Shown here in pieces: positions 28,245 through 40,260 of a stretch of DNA of 64,000 nt. The notes beneath the pieces were generated by a model that saw only the letters and a program-made list of their open reading frames with translations, was not told where the DNA came from and searched no databases. Location: the NCBI RefSeq assembly GCF_041296385.1, contig NW_027184084.1, forward strand, positions 2,790,001-2,854,000, in the 5' to 3' direction. Source of the stretch: Aphelocoma coerulescens (taxonomy: Eukaryota > Chordata > Aves > Passeriformes > Corvidae). The position numbers and the translations under genes are program-made. Numbering within the stretch: the first letter of the stretch is position 1; the number at the start of each line of letters is the position of its first letter.

Positions 28245-31200
28245 AGGGGCCCTGCCTCTAGCCAGGTAGAGGTCAGGGAAAACCACGTTTTTTGGACTGT
28301 GTGGATTCGTTGGCCTGGTACATCAGAACCACAAAAATATGATGCCTTGGTTGACACTGGTGCACAGTGCACAATAATTCCATCGCAGCATGTGGGGGTA
28401 GAATCTGTTTCTATTTCTGGTGTAACAGGTGGATCACAAAATTTGACCTTGGTGGAAGCTGAGGTGAGCCTGACTGGAACTGAGTGGAAGAAACATCTCA
28501 TTGTGACTGGCCCAGGGGCCCCATGCATTTTGGGCATAGATTTCCTCTGGAACGGGTATTTTAGAGACCCAAAGGGACTCAAGTGGGCTTTTGGAATAGC
28601 TGCTGTGGAGACAGAGGGCATTAAGCAATTGAACACTTTGCCTGGGTTATCAGAGAACCCGTCTGCAGTCGGCCTTCTGAAGGTGGAAGAACAAAGAGTA
28701 CCAATTGCTACCTCGACAGTGCATCGCCGACAGTACCGGACAACTCGAGATGCTGTGATTCCCATCCACAAGATGATCCGTGAGCTGGAGAGCCAAGGGG
28801 TGGTCAGCAAGACCCACTCACCCTTCAATAGTCCCATTTGGCCTGTGCGCAAATCTGAAGGAGAATGGAGATTGACTGTGGACTATCGTGCCTTAAATGA
28901 AGTGACTCCACCACTGAGTGCTGCTGTGCCGGACATGTTGGAGCTCCAGTATGAGCTGGAGTCCAAAGCAGCGAAGTGGTATGCCACTATTGACATTGCC
29001 AATGCATTTTTCTCCATTCCTCTGGCAGCAGAGTGCAGGCCTCAGTTTGCCTTCACCTGGAGGGGTGTGCAATACACCTGGAACCGACTGCCCCAGGGGT
29101 GGAAGCACAGCCCCACCATCTGCCATGAGCTGATCCAGATTGCACTAGAAAAGGGTGAGGCTCCAGAACATCTGCAGTACATTGACGACATCATTGTATG
29201 GGGGGAACACTGCAGCAGAAGTTTTTGAGAAAGGAGAGAAAGTTATCCAGATTCTCCTGGAAGCTGGTTTCGCCATCAAGAAGAGCAAAGTCAAGGGACC
29301 TGCCCGAGAGATCCAGTTCCTGGGAGTGAAATGGCAAGATGGACGGCATCAGATTCCCACTGAGGTCATCAATAAGATCACTGCAATGTCTCCACCAACC
29401 AACAAGAAGGAAACACAAGCTTTCCTAGGTGCCATAGGCTTTTGGAGGATGCACATTCCTGAGTACAGCCAGATTGTGAGTCCTCTCTACCTGGTTACCC
29501 GCAAGAAGAACGATTTCCACTGGGGCCCCGAACAGCAACAAGCTTTTGCCCAGATCAAGCAGGAAATCGCTCATGCAGTAGCCCTTGGCCCAGTCAGGAC
29601 AGGACCCGAAGTGAAGAACATGCTCTACTCTGCAGCCGGGAACAATGGTCTGTCCTGGAGCCTCTGGCAGAAGGTGCCTGGTGAGACTCGAGGTCGACCA
29701 CTGGGATTCTGGAGCCAGAGCTACAGAGGATCTGAAGCCAACTACACCCCAACAGAGAAGGAAATCTTGGCGGCCTATGAAGGAATCCAAGCCGCCTCAG
29801 AGGTAATTGGCACTGAGGCACAACTCCTCCTGGTACCCCGACTACCGGTGCTGGGATGGATGTTCAAAGCAGAGGTTCCCTCTACCCACCACGCCACCAA
29901 TGCCACATGGAGCAAATGGATTGCTCTCATCACACAGCGCGCCCGTATTGGAAAACTGAATCGCCCTGGGATTTTGGAAATAATCACAAACTGGCCAGAA
30001 GGTGAAAACTTTGGTCTTGCTGATGAAGAAGAACAAGTGACACGTGCTGAAGAAGCTCCACCATACAACCAACTGCCATCAGAAGACACACGCTACGCTC
30101 TTTTCACCGACGGTTCTTGTCGCATCGTAGGGATGAAACGAAAGTGGAGAGCAGCCGTATGGAGTCCCACACGACGGGTTGCAGAAGCTACTGAAGGGGA
30201 AGGTGGATCAAGCCAACTCGCTGAACTCAAAGCTGTTCAACTAGCCCTGGACATTGCTGAAAGAGAGAAGTGGCCAAAGCTCTACCTCTACACCAATTCA
30301 TGGATGGTAGCCAATGCTCTGTGGGGATGGCTAGAAAAGTGGGAAAAAGCTAATTGGCAGCGTAGGGGAAAACCAATCTGGGCTGCTGAAGAGTGGAAAG
30401 ACATCGCTGCCCAAGTAAGAAAGCTGGTTGTGAAAGTCCGCCATGTAGATGCCCATGTCCCCAAGAGTAGGGCTAATGAAGAACACCAAAACAACAAGCA
30501 GGTAGATCAGGCTGCAAAGATAGAAGTGTCACAGGTAGACTTGGACTGGAAACACAAGGGAGAGTTGTTCCTAGCTCGATGGGCCCATGATGCCTCAGGC
30601 CATCAGGGCAGAGATGCCACCTATAAGTGGGCACAAGATCGAGGCGTGGATCTGACCATGGACAGTATCTCCCAGGTGATCCATGATTGTGAGACATGCG
30701 CTGCGATCAAGCAGGCCAAGCGGGTGAAGCCCCTGTGGTATGGTGGGCGGTGGTCCAAATGCAAGTATGGGGAGGCCTGGCAGATTGATTACATCACACT
30801 GCCTCAAACCCGCCAAGGCAAGCGCTATGTGCTCACAATGGTAGAAGCCACCACTGGATGGCTGGAGACCTACCCTGTGCCTCACGCTACTGCCCAGAAC
30901 ACCATCCTGGGCCTGGAAAAGCAAGTCCTTTGGAGGCATGGTACCCCTGAGAGAATTGAATCTGACAATGGGACACATTTTAAGAATAGCCTTATAAACA
31001 CCTGGGCTAGAGAACATGGCATTGAGTGGGTGTACCATATCCCTTACCATGCACCAGCTGCAGGCAAAGTGGAACGGTGCAATGGATTGTTGAAAACCAC
31101 TTTGAAGGCACTAGGTGGGGGAACTTTCAAAAATTGGGAACAGCATCTAGCAAAGGCCACCTGGTTAGTTAACACCCGAGGTTCCACCAATAGAGCTGGT

Positions 31201-31422
31201 CCAGCCCAATCTGAATCCCTGCATACAACAGATGGAGATAAGGTCCCAGTAGTGCATGTCAGAGGTCTGTTAGGAAAGCCTGTGTGGATAAATTCTGCCT
31301 CGAGTACAGACAAACCCATCCGTGGGGTTGTTTTTGCCCAGGGACCTGGTTGCACATGGTGGGTAATGCAGAAAGACGGAACAACACGTTGTGTACCACA
31401 GGGAGATCTGATTGTTGTGTGA
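28245..31422 (+). pseudogene. pol: ERV-7 pol
   Basis: It reads in frame after the gag TAG, implying readthrough. Protease LVDTGAQCTIIPS lies near 28350. RT has PQGW and YIDDIIVWG at 29178-29205, where a run of six G coincides with a frame change; the remainder reads from the other frame to 31422. RNase H (FTDGSC), the integrase HHCC region near 30580-30710, and DDE elements WQIDY, SDNGTHF and GKVERCNG follow. The single frameshift is the only damage seen. No env follows. Confidence 0.88.
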
Positions 31423-31566
31423 AAACCACCTGTAGTGTGAAATGCTTGTATACCCCTGCTTGCTGAGTGTCACTGTCACTGTTTGTATATAGTTGTGCAT
31501 ATATATATATATAAATGTGTGTGTAGAATTAAAATATCTTAGTTTGGACATTGAGCCACCAATATG

Positions 31567-31581
31567 GGATAAGGGGTGGAA
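31567..31581 (+). other. ERV-7 polypurine tract
   Basis: GGATAAGGGGTGGAA directly precedes the 3' LTR. Confidence 0.7.
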
Positions 31582-32205
31582 TGTCTTGGGGTGACCTTAT
31601 GATGTGTATCCCATATCGCTGCCTATGCCCAGAAATTAATTTCTGTGTCTTTCTATGCCTCTAAACTGAGCAAAACTTTTTCAGGGCAGTTTGCAGTTTG
31701 TTCAAGGTCACACAGATATAGCAGGTTTTTTTTTCCCAGCTGCGGCAGGGGAGCGAGGAAGCACCCGGCTTGCTTTTTTTTTCCCAGTCAGCTTTTGGCC
31801 AGTTTTTTCAGTTTCTTGTTCTCTGGAGAGAGAGACTGAGAGTTGGACTTTGTTTTTCCTTCTCTGGAATTCCGTATTTTCTCCCTTTTCTACTGGACTG
31901 CTTTTCAACCTCAGAGCACATCGGGAGGACTTTTCACCGGGCACAGAGGGCCTGGCCCTGGCCCAAGCCCCAGCGCCGAGGAGACCAAAGGGAGGACTCT
32001 TAACACTTCCCCCGGTTTTTTCCTCCACAGTGAAACATTTTATTATTTAGCCTTATTTTCCTTTTCCCGTGTGTTTGGTAAATAAATAGTTTTATCTCCG
32101 TCACTTTCCTTCGAGGAAAATTTATTTTTTCCCGAACCTGGGGGGGAAGGGGTGGTTGTGCCTTCTCTCAGAGGATATATTTCTAAATTTGGCCAAACTG
32201 GAACA
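31582..32205 (+). repeat. ERV-7 3' LTR
   Basis: 624 bp, about 99% identical to the 5' LTR. Confidence 0.92.
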
Positions 32206-35157
32206 CCAGGGTAGCGAATGCCTGCACTAAGTGCTTTTGGACATCGCTAGCCTTTTCCCCTGTGTGGGCAGAGGCAAAAACTGCTCCCGAGAAGGTATCA
32301 ACCGACACATGTACGTACTTCATTCTGCCGAATGAAGCAACATGTGTCACGTCCATCTGCCACACTTCGCAGCTGTTAAGTCCACAGGGGTTTGCACCAG
32401 TACCAATGGCAGGAAGGGCTAGCTGGTGGCATTCTGGACATGCAGCCACAATCGCCCTGGCCTGGTCGTGCTTTAGATTGAATCGACGAACTAGGGCAGG
32501 AGTGTTCTGATGGAACAGCTGATGGCTGATTTTGGCCTGCTCAAACACGTTTGGAGTCGGGGCCATCGCAGCTGGCGCAGCGAGGGCATCTGCCCTCCTG
32601 TTGCCTTCTGCGATGAACCCGGGCAGGTCCGTGTGTGACCTGACGTGCAACACGTAAAATGGTTGCTCTCGGTGGGAGACCAGATTTATTAACTTTGAGA
32701 GCAACTCATACAAGGCCATGTTGGAGACTTCACGCAAAATGGCGTGCTCGGCTCTGGAGACTACCCCTGCAACATATGCAGAGTCTGTTACCAAATTTAG
32801 GGGTTCGGGGAACCTTTCGAAAGCCCTGACGACTGTGTCCAACTCAGCAACCTGAGGCGATCCTTCTACCTCTTTGATGTCAGTCTCCCACCGCTGAGTT
32901 TGGGCGTTTTTCCAAGTCACCACGGACTTATGGGACGCCCCGGACGCGTCAGTAAAAACTGTCAAGGCCTTTAGAGGTTCCTTGCTCCGAACACTTATTA
33001 TATTTAATTCGAATTGAACTTCCGAATTGAATATTTTGTGGGCTGGCCTATGCAAAGAAATTTGGCCTTTGTAGCCCTCCAGAGCAAACTGCAATGCTTC
33101 ACAATCTTGAAGCAGACCCTCCAACATTGCCTTAGTAATTTGGCCCATTTTTTTCCTAATTGGCACGTGGATGCAGTCGAAGTCACATCCTGATAACTCT
33201 CTGATCCGGATCCTAGCCTTCCGGATCAGTTCAGCCATCAGCTCTTGTGGCTGTGTCATCCTCTTGGACCGATGGTGACTGAGAAATACCCACTCTATAA
33301 TTAAGAGGGGATCCCTCCGGTCCTGGTCCTTTTTGCTCTTCTTTTTGTTGTCTTCCCATTGGAAGACAACCCCGTGCAAGTGTGGCAGGTTACCCAGGAT
33401 GATGAATTTGAATGGCAAGTCAGGCCTACACCTGCTTGCCTGCCTGGTGGACATTAGATGTTGCACCTTCTCCAGAGCTGTTTGCCCCTCTGGGGTGAGT
33501 GTCCGGGGAGAACTAAGCTCCTCTCCCCCTTTTAGTAAATCAAAAAGGGGGGCTAGGTCTTCGGTGGACAGACCCAGCCACAGCCTCACCCAATTTAAAG
33601 ACCCACACAGCTGGTGGACATTTGCCAGAGTCTTGATGTTGGTATTGATAGCCAATTTTTGCGGCACAATGGTCCGCTTTGTAATTTGTAGGCCCAGGTA
33701 CTTCCAAGGTGGCATCCGTTGAATCTTTCCCTCTTGGAGCTCGAACCCTGCAGCAACCAATGCATTGATTGTCAGGTCGAGCACACTGGCAAGCATGTCA
33801 TTGTCGGGGGCATACACGAGGACATCATCCATATAATGGAAGATGATGGCCTCTTTTGCTGCTGCGCGAACTGGGGCAAGCAAGGAAGAGACATACCATT
33901 GGCAGATGGTCTGGCTGTTCTTCATACCCTGTGGCAACACCTTCCAATGGTATCTTTTCCTTGGGGCTTCTCGATTGATAACAGGAATCGAGAAGGCAAA
34001 ACGCGGGGCATCATCAGGGTGCAGGGGAATTTGGAAAAAGCAGTCTTTAATGTCAATTACTGCCAGATTCCAATTTTGAGGGAGCATTGTTGGGGGTGGC
34101 ATCCCTGGTTGGAGAGAGCCCATGTCCTCAATATCATTGTTAATTTGACGAAGGTCCTGGAGGAGGCGCCATTTGTCTTTGTTAGGCTTTTTGATAACAA
34201 AGACAGGGGAATTCCAGGGGCTGTTGGATTCCACGATATTCCCCTTTTCAAGTTGCTCTTCCACGAGCTTCTCGAGCACCTTCAACTTCTCACCATAGAG
34301 CGACCACTGCTCTACCCAAATGGGCTGATCAGTTTTCCAATTTAGTTTTTGAGTAGGGCGCTCTTCAGTGGCCGCAACCCAAAAATTTTTCGGGGGGTCA
34401 GGTAGGTCAATTGTGACTCCCCACTGCTGCATGAGGTCTCTCCCTAAGAGGGGTTCCTTGTAGTCTAATACGAACGGACGTATGTTTGCCAATTGTCCGC
34501 TCGGTCCCTTGATTTGCACGATGCTCTTTGATTGTTTGGCCAATTGAATGCCCCCAACACCTTGCACGTGTCCAGCCACGTTCTGCAATTCCCAATGTGC
34601 CCGCCATTCTCGTGTGGGAATGATCGTCACATCTGCCCCTGTGTCTAGAAGCCCTCTGAGGTGTAGGTCTTCCTCCCCTCTGTTGATCTCGCAGCCTACC
34701 CGAGGCTTCTCTGTCCCTATGACATGTGTGGCACACACCGTTGGGTGTGGCCTTTCTACAGGGATAGCCTGGGCGACTGTCTGCCCTCTGGGCAGGAACA
34801 GAGGTGGGTGGACACAGCGCAGCCAGAGAACGGGTCCTTCGGGACTAGATGTCATTAGTCCCGGAGCGACTTCGATCTCTTGTGGTGTGCAGGTAACATT
34901 TCCGACTATGACATACCTGTCAGGGCCTTGGTCTTCTGCCCACAGCTCACCACCAGTGCTTACCAGTGCGTTATGCCACTCTTTGGTCTTTAGGTGGAGC
35001 GATGTCAACAGCTGCAACCTGAAAGAACCATCAGAAAAGGAAGTCAAGTCCGGTTTTAAGGTCATGTCTGGTAGTTTGGTCCGTCTAAGTTTCCCCTCCC
35101 CCTCGCGTCCCGTCCCTTTTTTGTCTTCACGCGGGGCGGGCGCGCGCTCCCCATTCA
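32206..35157 (-). pseudogene. pro-pol: ERV-6 pro-pol (dUTPase-like, PR, RT, RNase H, IN core)
   Basis: One open frame, entered from gag by a -1 shift and cut at 32210 by ERV-7. Order: a segment of about 100 residues with a degenerate dUTPase-like ending (PRGQTVAQAIPV), protease LLDTGADVTIIP, RT with LPQGM and YMDD, RNase H beginning VFTDASG, the integrase HHCC region (HQLFH, CPECH) and the first catalytic Asp in WQMDVTH. In many betaretroviruses pro and pol are separate frames; here they are fused, as far as the sequence shows. All visible active-site residues are kept, so the gene was intact until ERV-7 landed. Confidence 0.9.
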
Positions 35158-36993
35158 GTTTTTTTGTTGCAGTTGGCCCTCCTGTCCCCCAGGTTCATGT
35201 TCCTTTTTAAATTGCTGGAACTGCCACTTGAGCGGGCAGTCCCTTGTCCAATGTCCAGGCCGGTCACATAGGAAGCAGGTGTTCCTGGCCTGCGGGGCTC
35301 GCTTCTGGCCATTCGCAGTTGGAGGTGGCTTGGTGTTCGGGCCAGTGGTCCTCCTCTGGTCCGCTGCAGGGCGATGCGTTGCTGTTCCCACTGAGGCCAT
35401 TCCTCTGGGCCGCTGTCTCTCTGAGCTGGTAGGTTGCAGGAGTGGCGCCTTTGCAGTGCAAACTTCCAACATAGTCTCTATGGTCGGTCGGGGGTCCAGG
35501 GGGAGGCTCAGGATGGCTGCCTTGCATTGAGGGTTGGCATTCACCATAGCCATCTCTGCGATGACCTCTTCCCTGGCCGCCGGCTGCTTGACCTGCAACT
35601 CTACAGCTCGGGTTAGTCTCTCTACAAACTTTAGGAATGACTCAGTGGGTAGCTGCCGGACCTGCGAGTAGGATTCTACGGGCGCATCAGGCCTCAGACC
35701 AAGGAATGCCTTACTGGCCGCTTCCTTGACCTGTTGCAGAACCTCCAAAGGCAAGCCTTGAGCTTGCTTCGGCGCCAAAGCCCAATCTGCTTCGCCGCTT
35801 AGATGGTCCAATGTAAGTTCCGCATTGTCGGCATCAACGGCCGTATCAGAACCTTGCAAGAGCGCTGGAAGGAGTCTGCGGAGCTCCCTTTCCCACGCTG
35901 CCTTCCAGAGCAGAAACTCTGCCGAGGAAAGCAGGCATGAGAAAAGCTGACGCAGATTGAAAGGTGTCATTACTGCTCCGGAGAGACTTGCCTTTAAGAG
36001 GCCACGAAAATATTCACTTTCTCTCCCAAACTCCTTCTGCGCTTTGCAGAGTTCCTTTGTTGTTTGGTGTGAGAGGGGTTCCCAGCTGACATGGGTTGTT
36101 CCTCCTCTCCGGGACCTCTGATAAAAAACCAGAGCGGCTGAGGGAATGGGATCCAGTTCCGGGTTCCGGTCCTCGGGCCCCCCCCTTCCAGCCAGACACC
36201 GTGGGAACCGGAAGGGCAGGCGTGGGAACCGGAAGCAGGAAGTGGGTGGCAGCCAGGCATGGAACCGCGATTTCTGGGGGCGGAGCCTGGGGGCGTGCAC
36301 TGGGGACAAGCGGGAGGGGCAAGAGGGGTGGACCCAACTCGGGAGTAGGAGGGGTCATGGTGAAAGGGGTTGGGACTTGGGAGAAAAGGATTTTGGGCCG
36401 AGGAGCGGGGGGGAAGGCAAGAGGGGGTTTCTGCCACGTGGCGCCCGCCATCTTGTCCTCCTTGGGCAGGGAGGGCATTTTCTAAACTCTCTGGATAGCC
36501 AAACCGAACTCGGGGTCTAACAACTGGGGAAGTCCGGGAACGGAATAAGCCCCGGGCAGTCTGGCCGGGACTGTCCGAGCGGGGGCTCCGGGAACCCCGA
36601 GGAGAGCCAGGGAGACGGTAGCAGCCCTGAGCATCGCGGGTTTGAGGGGACACGGGTTCGGGAGACGGGTTAGGGGTAACAACTGGGGAATTCGGGGTTG
36701 TTCGTCCTTCCCTCTCCCTTTTTTTAGCTAACGCCGATCTAATTTGCAAGTACAGAAAGGAGAAAGGAGAAATCTTTCTCTTTGGCAGAACTAGATCGCG
36801 CCAGCTTCTCTCCCGCGGCGTTCCAAAAGGGAACGGTCAAAACCGTATCCTGAGAGCACTGAGGGAAGTGCAGAAACAGCCACCGAATAAACCATTTTAA
36901 ACATCCCTTTGAAAAACTTATCCCCCCACCCTCAAGGAGTCCCGCAACTTGGAGAAATACCCCCTTCTGTGCTGTGGAGAGTGTAGCGCCCAT
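35155..36993 (-). pseudogene. gag: ERV-6 gag
   Basis: The start at 36993 gives MGATLS, a myristoylation signal. Matrix is open to a stop near 36739. A Pro-rich middle (36750-36000) is open only in other frames, so at least two frame changes lie there. Capsid and nucleocapsid (36309-35155) return to the matrix frame and contain one zinc knuckle, CFLCDRPGHWTRDC. It ends with a frameshift heptamer overlapping the last codons. The matrix resembles that of ERV-8. Confidence 0.82.
35158..35164 (-). promoter_or_regulatory. -1 ribosomal frameshift heptamer (A AAA AAC)
   Basis: On the coding strand AAAAAAC falls in the zero-frame phase A-AAA-AAC, immediately before the gag TGA. A -1 slip leads into a frame that stays open through the pro-pol start. 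The heptamer type is known from betaretroviral gag-pro junctions. Confidence 0.85.
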
Positions 36994-37005
36994 AGCCGAC
37001 AGCAC

Positions 37006-37466
37006 AGCGTCTGGAGCTAAACTTCAAGCCTGGAACGCCGGTTTTCCCAAAAACCAACCGGAGACAAGCTAACCACGCTTGTTCCGGGGCTGCGCAGCCT
37101 ACGTTCGGCTCTTCGAGAGCCGGGGACCCTACCGGTCCCTCCGAAAGCCTTTACCGGCTTTGAGGTAAGTTTTTCCCCCCCCGGGGAAAAATACTTACCT
37201 GACTGGAGTCCAGGCACGCTCCAGGCGACCGATTCCTTAGCCGAGAACGACTTCGCAGGCGCGGCGAAGCTACCGTCCTCACCCCCAGGAGCGCAGCTCA
37301 CTAGAACAGAGCGTGCTGCAGCTGGGGTAGCTTGACGTCCCGAGGACGCACTTGACGAAACAATCAGTCCCTTCCGTGGGGTCCGATGGAAACGGGGCCC
37401 CATGCCCGGGCACCAAGCTGCCTTTGCCGAGGACGCCCCTTCCGTGGGGTCCGATGGAACGGGAAG
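37006..37466 (-). other. ERV-6 5' leader
   Basis: About 460 bp between primer site and gag, with three near-repeats of a GGGGCCCCATGCCCGGGCACC-like unit around 37370-37480 (each containing GTGGGGTCCGATGGAA). No gene. Confidence 0.6.
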
Positions 37467-37484
37467 CCCCACGCTTGGGCGCCA
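37467..37484 (-). other. ERV-6 primer binding site, tRNA-Lys-like
   Basis: The minus strand TGGCGCCCAAGCGTGGGG follows the LTR end after three bases. It differs from the Lys-type primer site by one inserted base. Confidence 0.7.
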
Positions 37485-37487
37485 AGC

Positions 37488-38046
37488 TGCCTTTGTGTCC
37501 TCTGGGAACAGTTCCCACTCAGCCCGGTCAGCTTGGGACACAGCAGGCTGCGGGGGCCAGCCTCTGATATCGGAGTGAACAGAGGTCTGGCTCGTGGGTC
37601 CTTCCAAGGGACCGCGGCGATAAAGGCAGACGGTGGAGGAAAGGGGGCAGGCTCAGAGTTGGGTTAAATCCAGAAAGTTTATTGGCCCTCCAAACGGGGG
37701 GGACCTCAACCACCAGGGGGTGCCCAACTCTGCGCGCCTGCAAATCTCAGAACAACCAACCAGGGAAGGGAAGGGTGTGGCAAACAGAACGAGGGACACA
37801 TAAGGGAAACAACTGTAACAGGGGAAGGGAGGGACTTCTTTCCCAGGACCAGTCACCTGGTCCCCTGGCTAGAACTTTCCAGAAGCCTAGGAGGGGTGCC
37901 AGAGTGACAGACAGGGTCCTGGGAGGAGACAAAACTGTCATATAGGGTGATTTTAATAAAACAGGGGGGGCGCCAACTGGGGTACACCAAACTTAAGGAA
38001 CATAGAGGGGAGACCCGGACTGAACCAAAGCAAACACACTCCCACA
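37488..38046 (-). repeat. ERV-6 5' LTR
   Basis: 559 bp; lacks a 47-bp G-rich stretch present in the 3' LTR. Confidence 0.9.
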
Positions 38047-38052
38047 GCTGGG

Positions 38053-39499
38053 TGAGGCCCATGCTAGGTTTTAGCCATTCATCAATCAAGCATTCCTTTC
38101 CTCACTCCCTCATTACTGTTATCTCGGAAGTTATTTATGGTTCTCCACTGCAGAAGTGGACAGACCTGTACCGGCTCTGACATTTAATTTTATTGTGGAT
38201 ATTTCATTATGGACAAACATGAAACAGTTTTTCTAGTAAGTACAGCTGTTTAGTGGCTCAAGTGTAGCTGTTCTTCCTTGCCACTTATAAGTCAGAATTG
38301 GACTTCATATCAAAACAGCTCAAGTGCTGTGATGGACTGGAAAAATGACTAAAAGTGACACTGCTTTACAAAACAGGCTTGCTTTCTGAGTATGTGTTAT
38401 CTGCTCAATAGCTGAAATTTTTTATATTCTCTATTTTATGGAAACAGGCAAACAGTGGAGTAAACAGTATCATACTCCTTTGGAATCATCTGGAGCCATG
38501 GCTTTGTAGCTGCTTATATACACGTGTCAGTTTTATATGCTCACTGACCTAACAGAGTTTCATGTGCAAAACTCAGAGCAGCATTATATGATTACGTCCT
38601 CAGTATTTTATCTTTACCTTTAGTAGCCCAAGGTCAAATCTACCATGCTGACATTCACAAAAGACCTGTCTTGCCATCGCCGTCACTGTGTATCACCAAG
38701 CTGAAGAGGACAGTGGGGAAAGACAGGCAAGCCCTGGCACCCACCCCACTCTCCACTTGGGAGACTCGGGCACCGCCCCGTGCGGGGGGCCCCGGGGGAC
38801 CCATTCAGGGCTATGCAGCTCCATTCCTGCATACTTTTTCGAAGTGCCTTTTTTAATTAATGAGAACTGAGTTTCAGGGCATTTGTCCCACCCGAAGAGG
38901 AAGAGAGTCCAGCTTCCTGCTTCCACCCTGCTCTTCCTTTCCCTTCCCGTGTTTGCAGTGTGGGAAAGGTTGCCAGAAAGTTCTAACTCACAGCTTGTTA
39001 ACACCTTGAACACATTCACTATATTTTTCGGCACATCTGAGAAATTGCCAGAGATTTGGTGACTGTACTGTGCCTTATAAACTGCATCTTAAAAGACCCT
39101 AACAGATTTATGCTTATACCAGAAAACTGCTGAAAGACATACAATGTTGTCTTTTTTTTCTTTTGGAGTACAGCTGCAGATTGGAAAATCCTGCAAAATT
39201 GTGCTTATACTAAAAAGGTCCTGACTGTGAACAGATGTTTTCAATAATGTTTCTCATTACCATGAGCTATTGTCACAGCTGAATTATGACAAATCACAAT
39301 GCATTTGCCACACCTTTATGATCTCCCCAGTACATCCATGTTGCTGTTATTTCATTTACAAATCAGTTGTCTGACTGCTTATTGTTTTTTAACTGGTATG
39401 TGACAAAATTTTTGGTAGCTTTCTTGCACTGATGAAGTCAAAATGAGTTACATTCTGCTGTATTTGACACCTTTAAAGGAACACTCTCCACTCTGATTT
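38053..39499. other. 1.4-kb stretch without gene
   Basis: AT-rich sequence with a GC-rich patch at 38740-38820. I find no supported coding region or LTR ends. Possibly unique chromosomal sequence. Confidence 0.5.
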
Positions 39500-39860
39500 T
39501 AGTTTTGTTAAATTTAAATGCTGCTAATATTAAGTTTTGCTAAGTGGAAGTTTGTACAGTTTAAGTGATGCTAAGGCTAAGTTCTACTAAGTTTACCTGT
39601 TGTTAAATTTAAGTCATGTCAAGTTTAAGTTCTGTTAATTTGATATTCTGTTACATTTAAGGTTCTGTTAAAGTGTTGTTAAGTTTAAGCAAAGTCAAGT
39701 CTGTTTAGTTTAAGTTTTGTTATTTCAAAATTCTTGTACGTTTAAGTTATATTAACGTTAATTTCTGTTCAGTTTCAGTGATGTCAACTTTAAATTTTGT
39801 TCAGTTTACTTTCTGTTACTTTTGAGTAACATTTATTTTGAGTGACGTTAAGTTTAGCTT
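39500..39860. repeat. degenerate TTAAGTTTAAGT repeat field, copy 2
   Basis: Same motif family as 12366-12590: repeated GTTAAGTTTAAG with fillers such as TTCTG, units about 15-25 bp, strongly diverged. Confidence 0.7.
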
Positions 39861-39969
39861 CTGTTGAAATATGCTCATTTAAACTGAATGATACAGTTCT
39901 TTTGCTACAGAGATAAGAACAAACAGATTGAAACGATTATGATAAAAGATTGGTAAGCGACTGTTTATG

Positions 39970-40260
39970 TGTTGCACCGGGGATTTCTGCAACATGTATT
40001 GACAGCGGGGCCCGTGGAAAGAAATAGGGACCGATTCTTGATAGATGTTTCAGAGATCTTTATTCTCCAGCTGCATGGCTGGGAGACTGCCGAAGAATTG
40101 AGCAATCATGGGACAACCAGGGTCCTCCCTATGCAGGGGAACACAAAACAACCAATGGGGAACAAGATTGATCAGGGAGTAGGGAAACCCCATAGGCCAT
40201 GCCTCTACTACAGGGTCCCCTCCCCCCGGACCCCACGCCAGGGGGGAGGAACCCCAACAT
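39970..40260 (-). repeat. compact solo LTR
   Basis: The minus strand runs from TGTTGGGGTTCC to GTGCAACA (291 bp), with a CCAAT-type box and AATAAAG in sensible order. Flanks TTTATG and TGTATG agree at five of six bases, a possible 6-bp duplication. Family unknown. Confidence 0.55.

Larger units (their letters stand above)
25581..32205 (+). mobile_element. ERV-7, ERVL-type provirus without env
   Basis: A 6625-bp plus-strand provirus: LTRs of 626 and 624 bp, PBS, gag, pol, polypurine tract, no env. The exact 5-bp duplication and foamy/ERVL-like layout fit class III ERVs. LTRs differ by two 1-bp indels and about five substitutions (about 1%). It splits the ERV-6 integrase. Confidence 0.92.
24048..38046 (-). 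mobile_element. ERV-6, betaretrovirus-like provirus split by ERV-7
   Basis: Minus-strand provirus with 5' LTR 37488-38046, PBS, gag 36993-35155, pro-pol 35157-32206 continuing at 25580-25061, an env tail at 24960-24672 and 3' LTR 24048-24653. Without the ERV-7 insert it would be about 7.4 kb. The 6-bp target duplication is exact. LTRs differ by one 47-bp indel and about nine substitutions. Confidence 0.92.
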
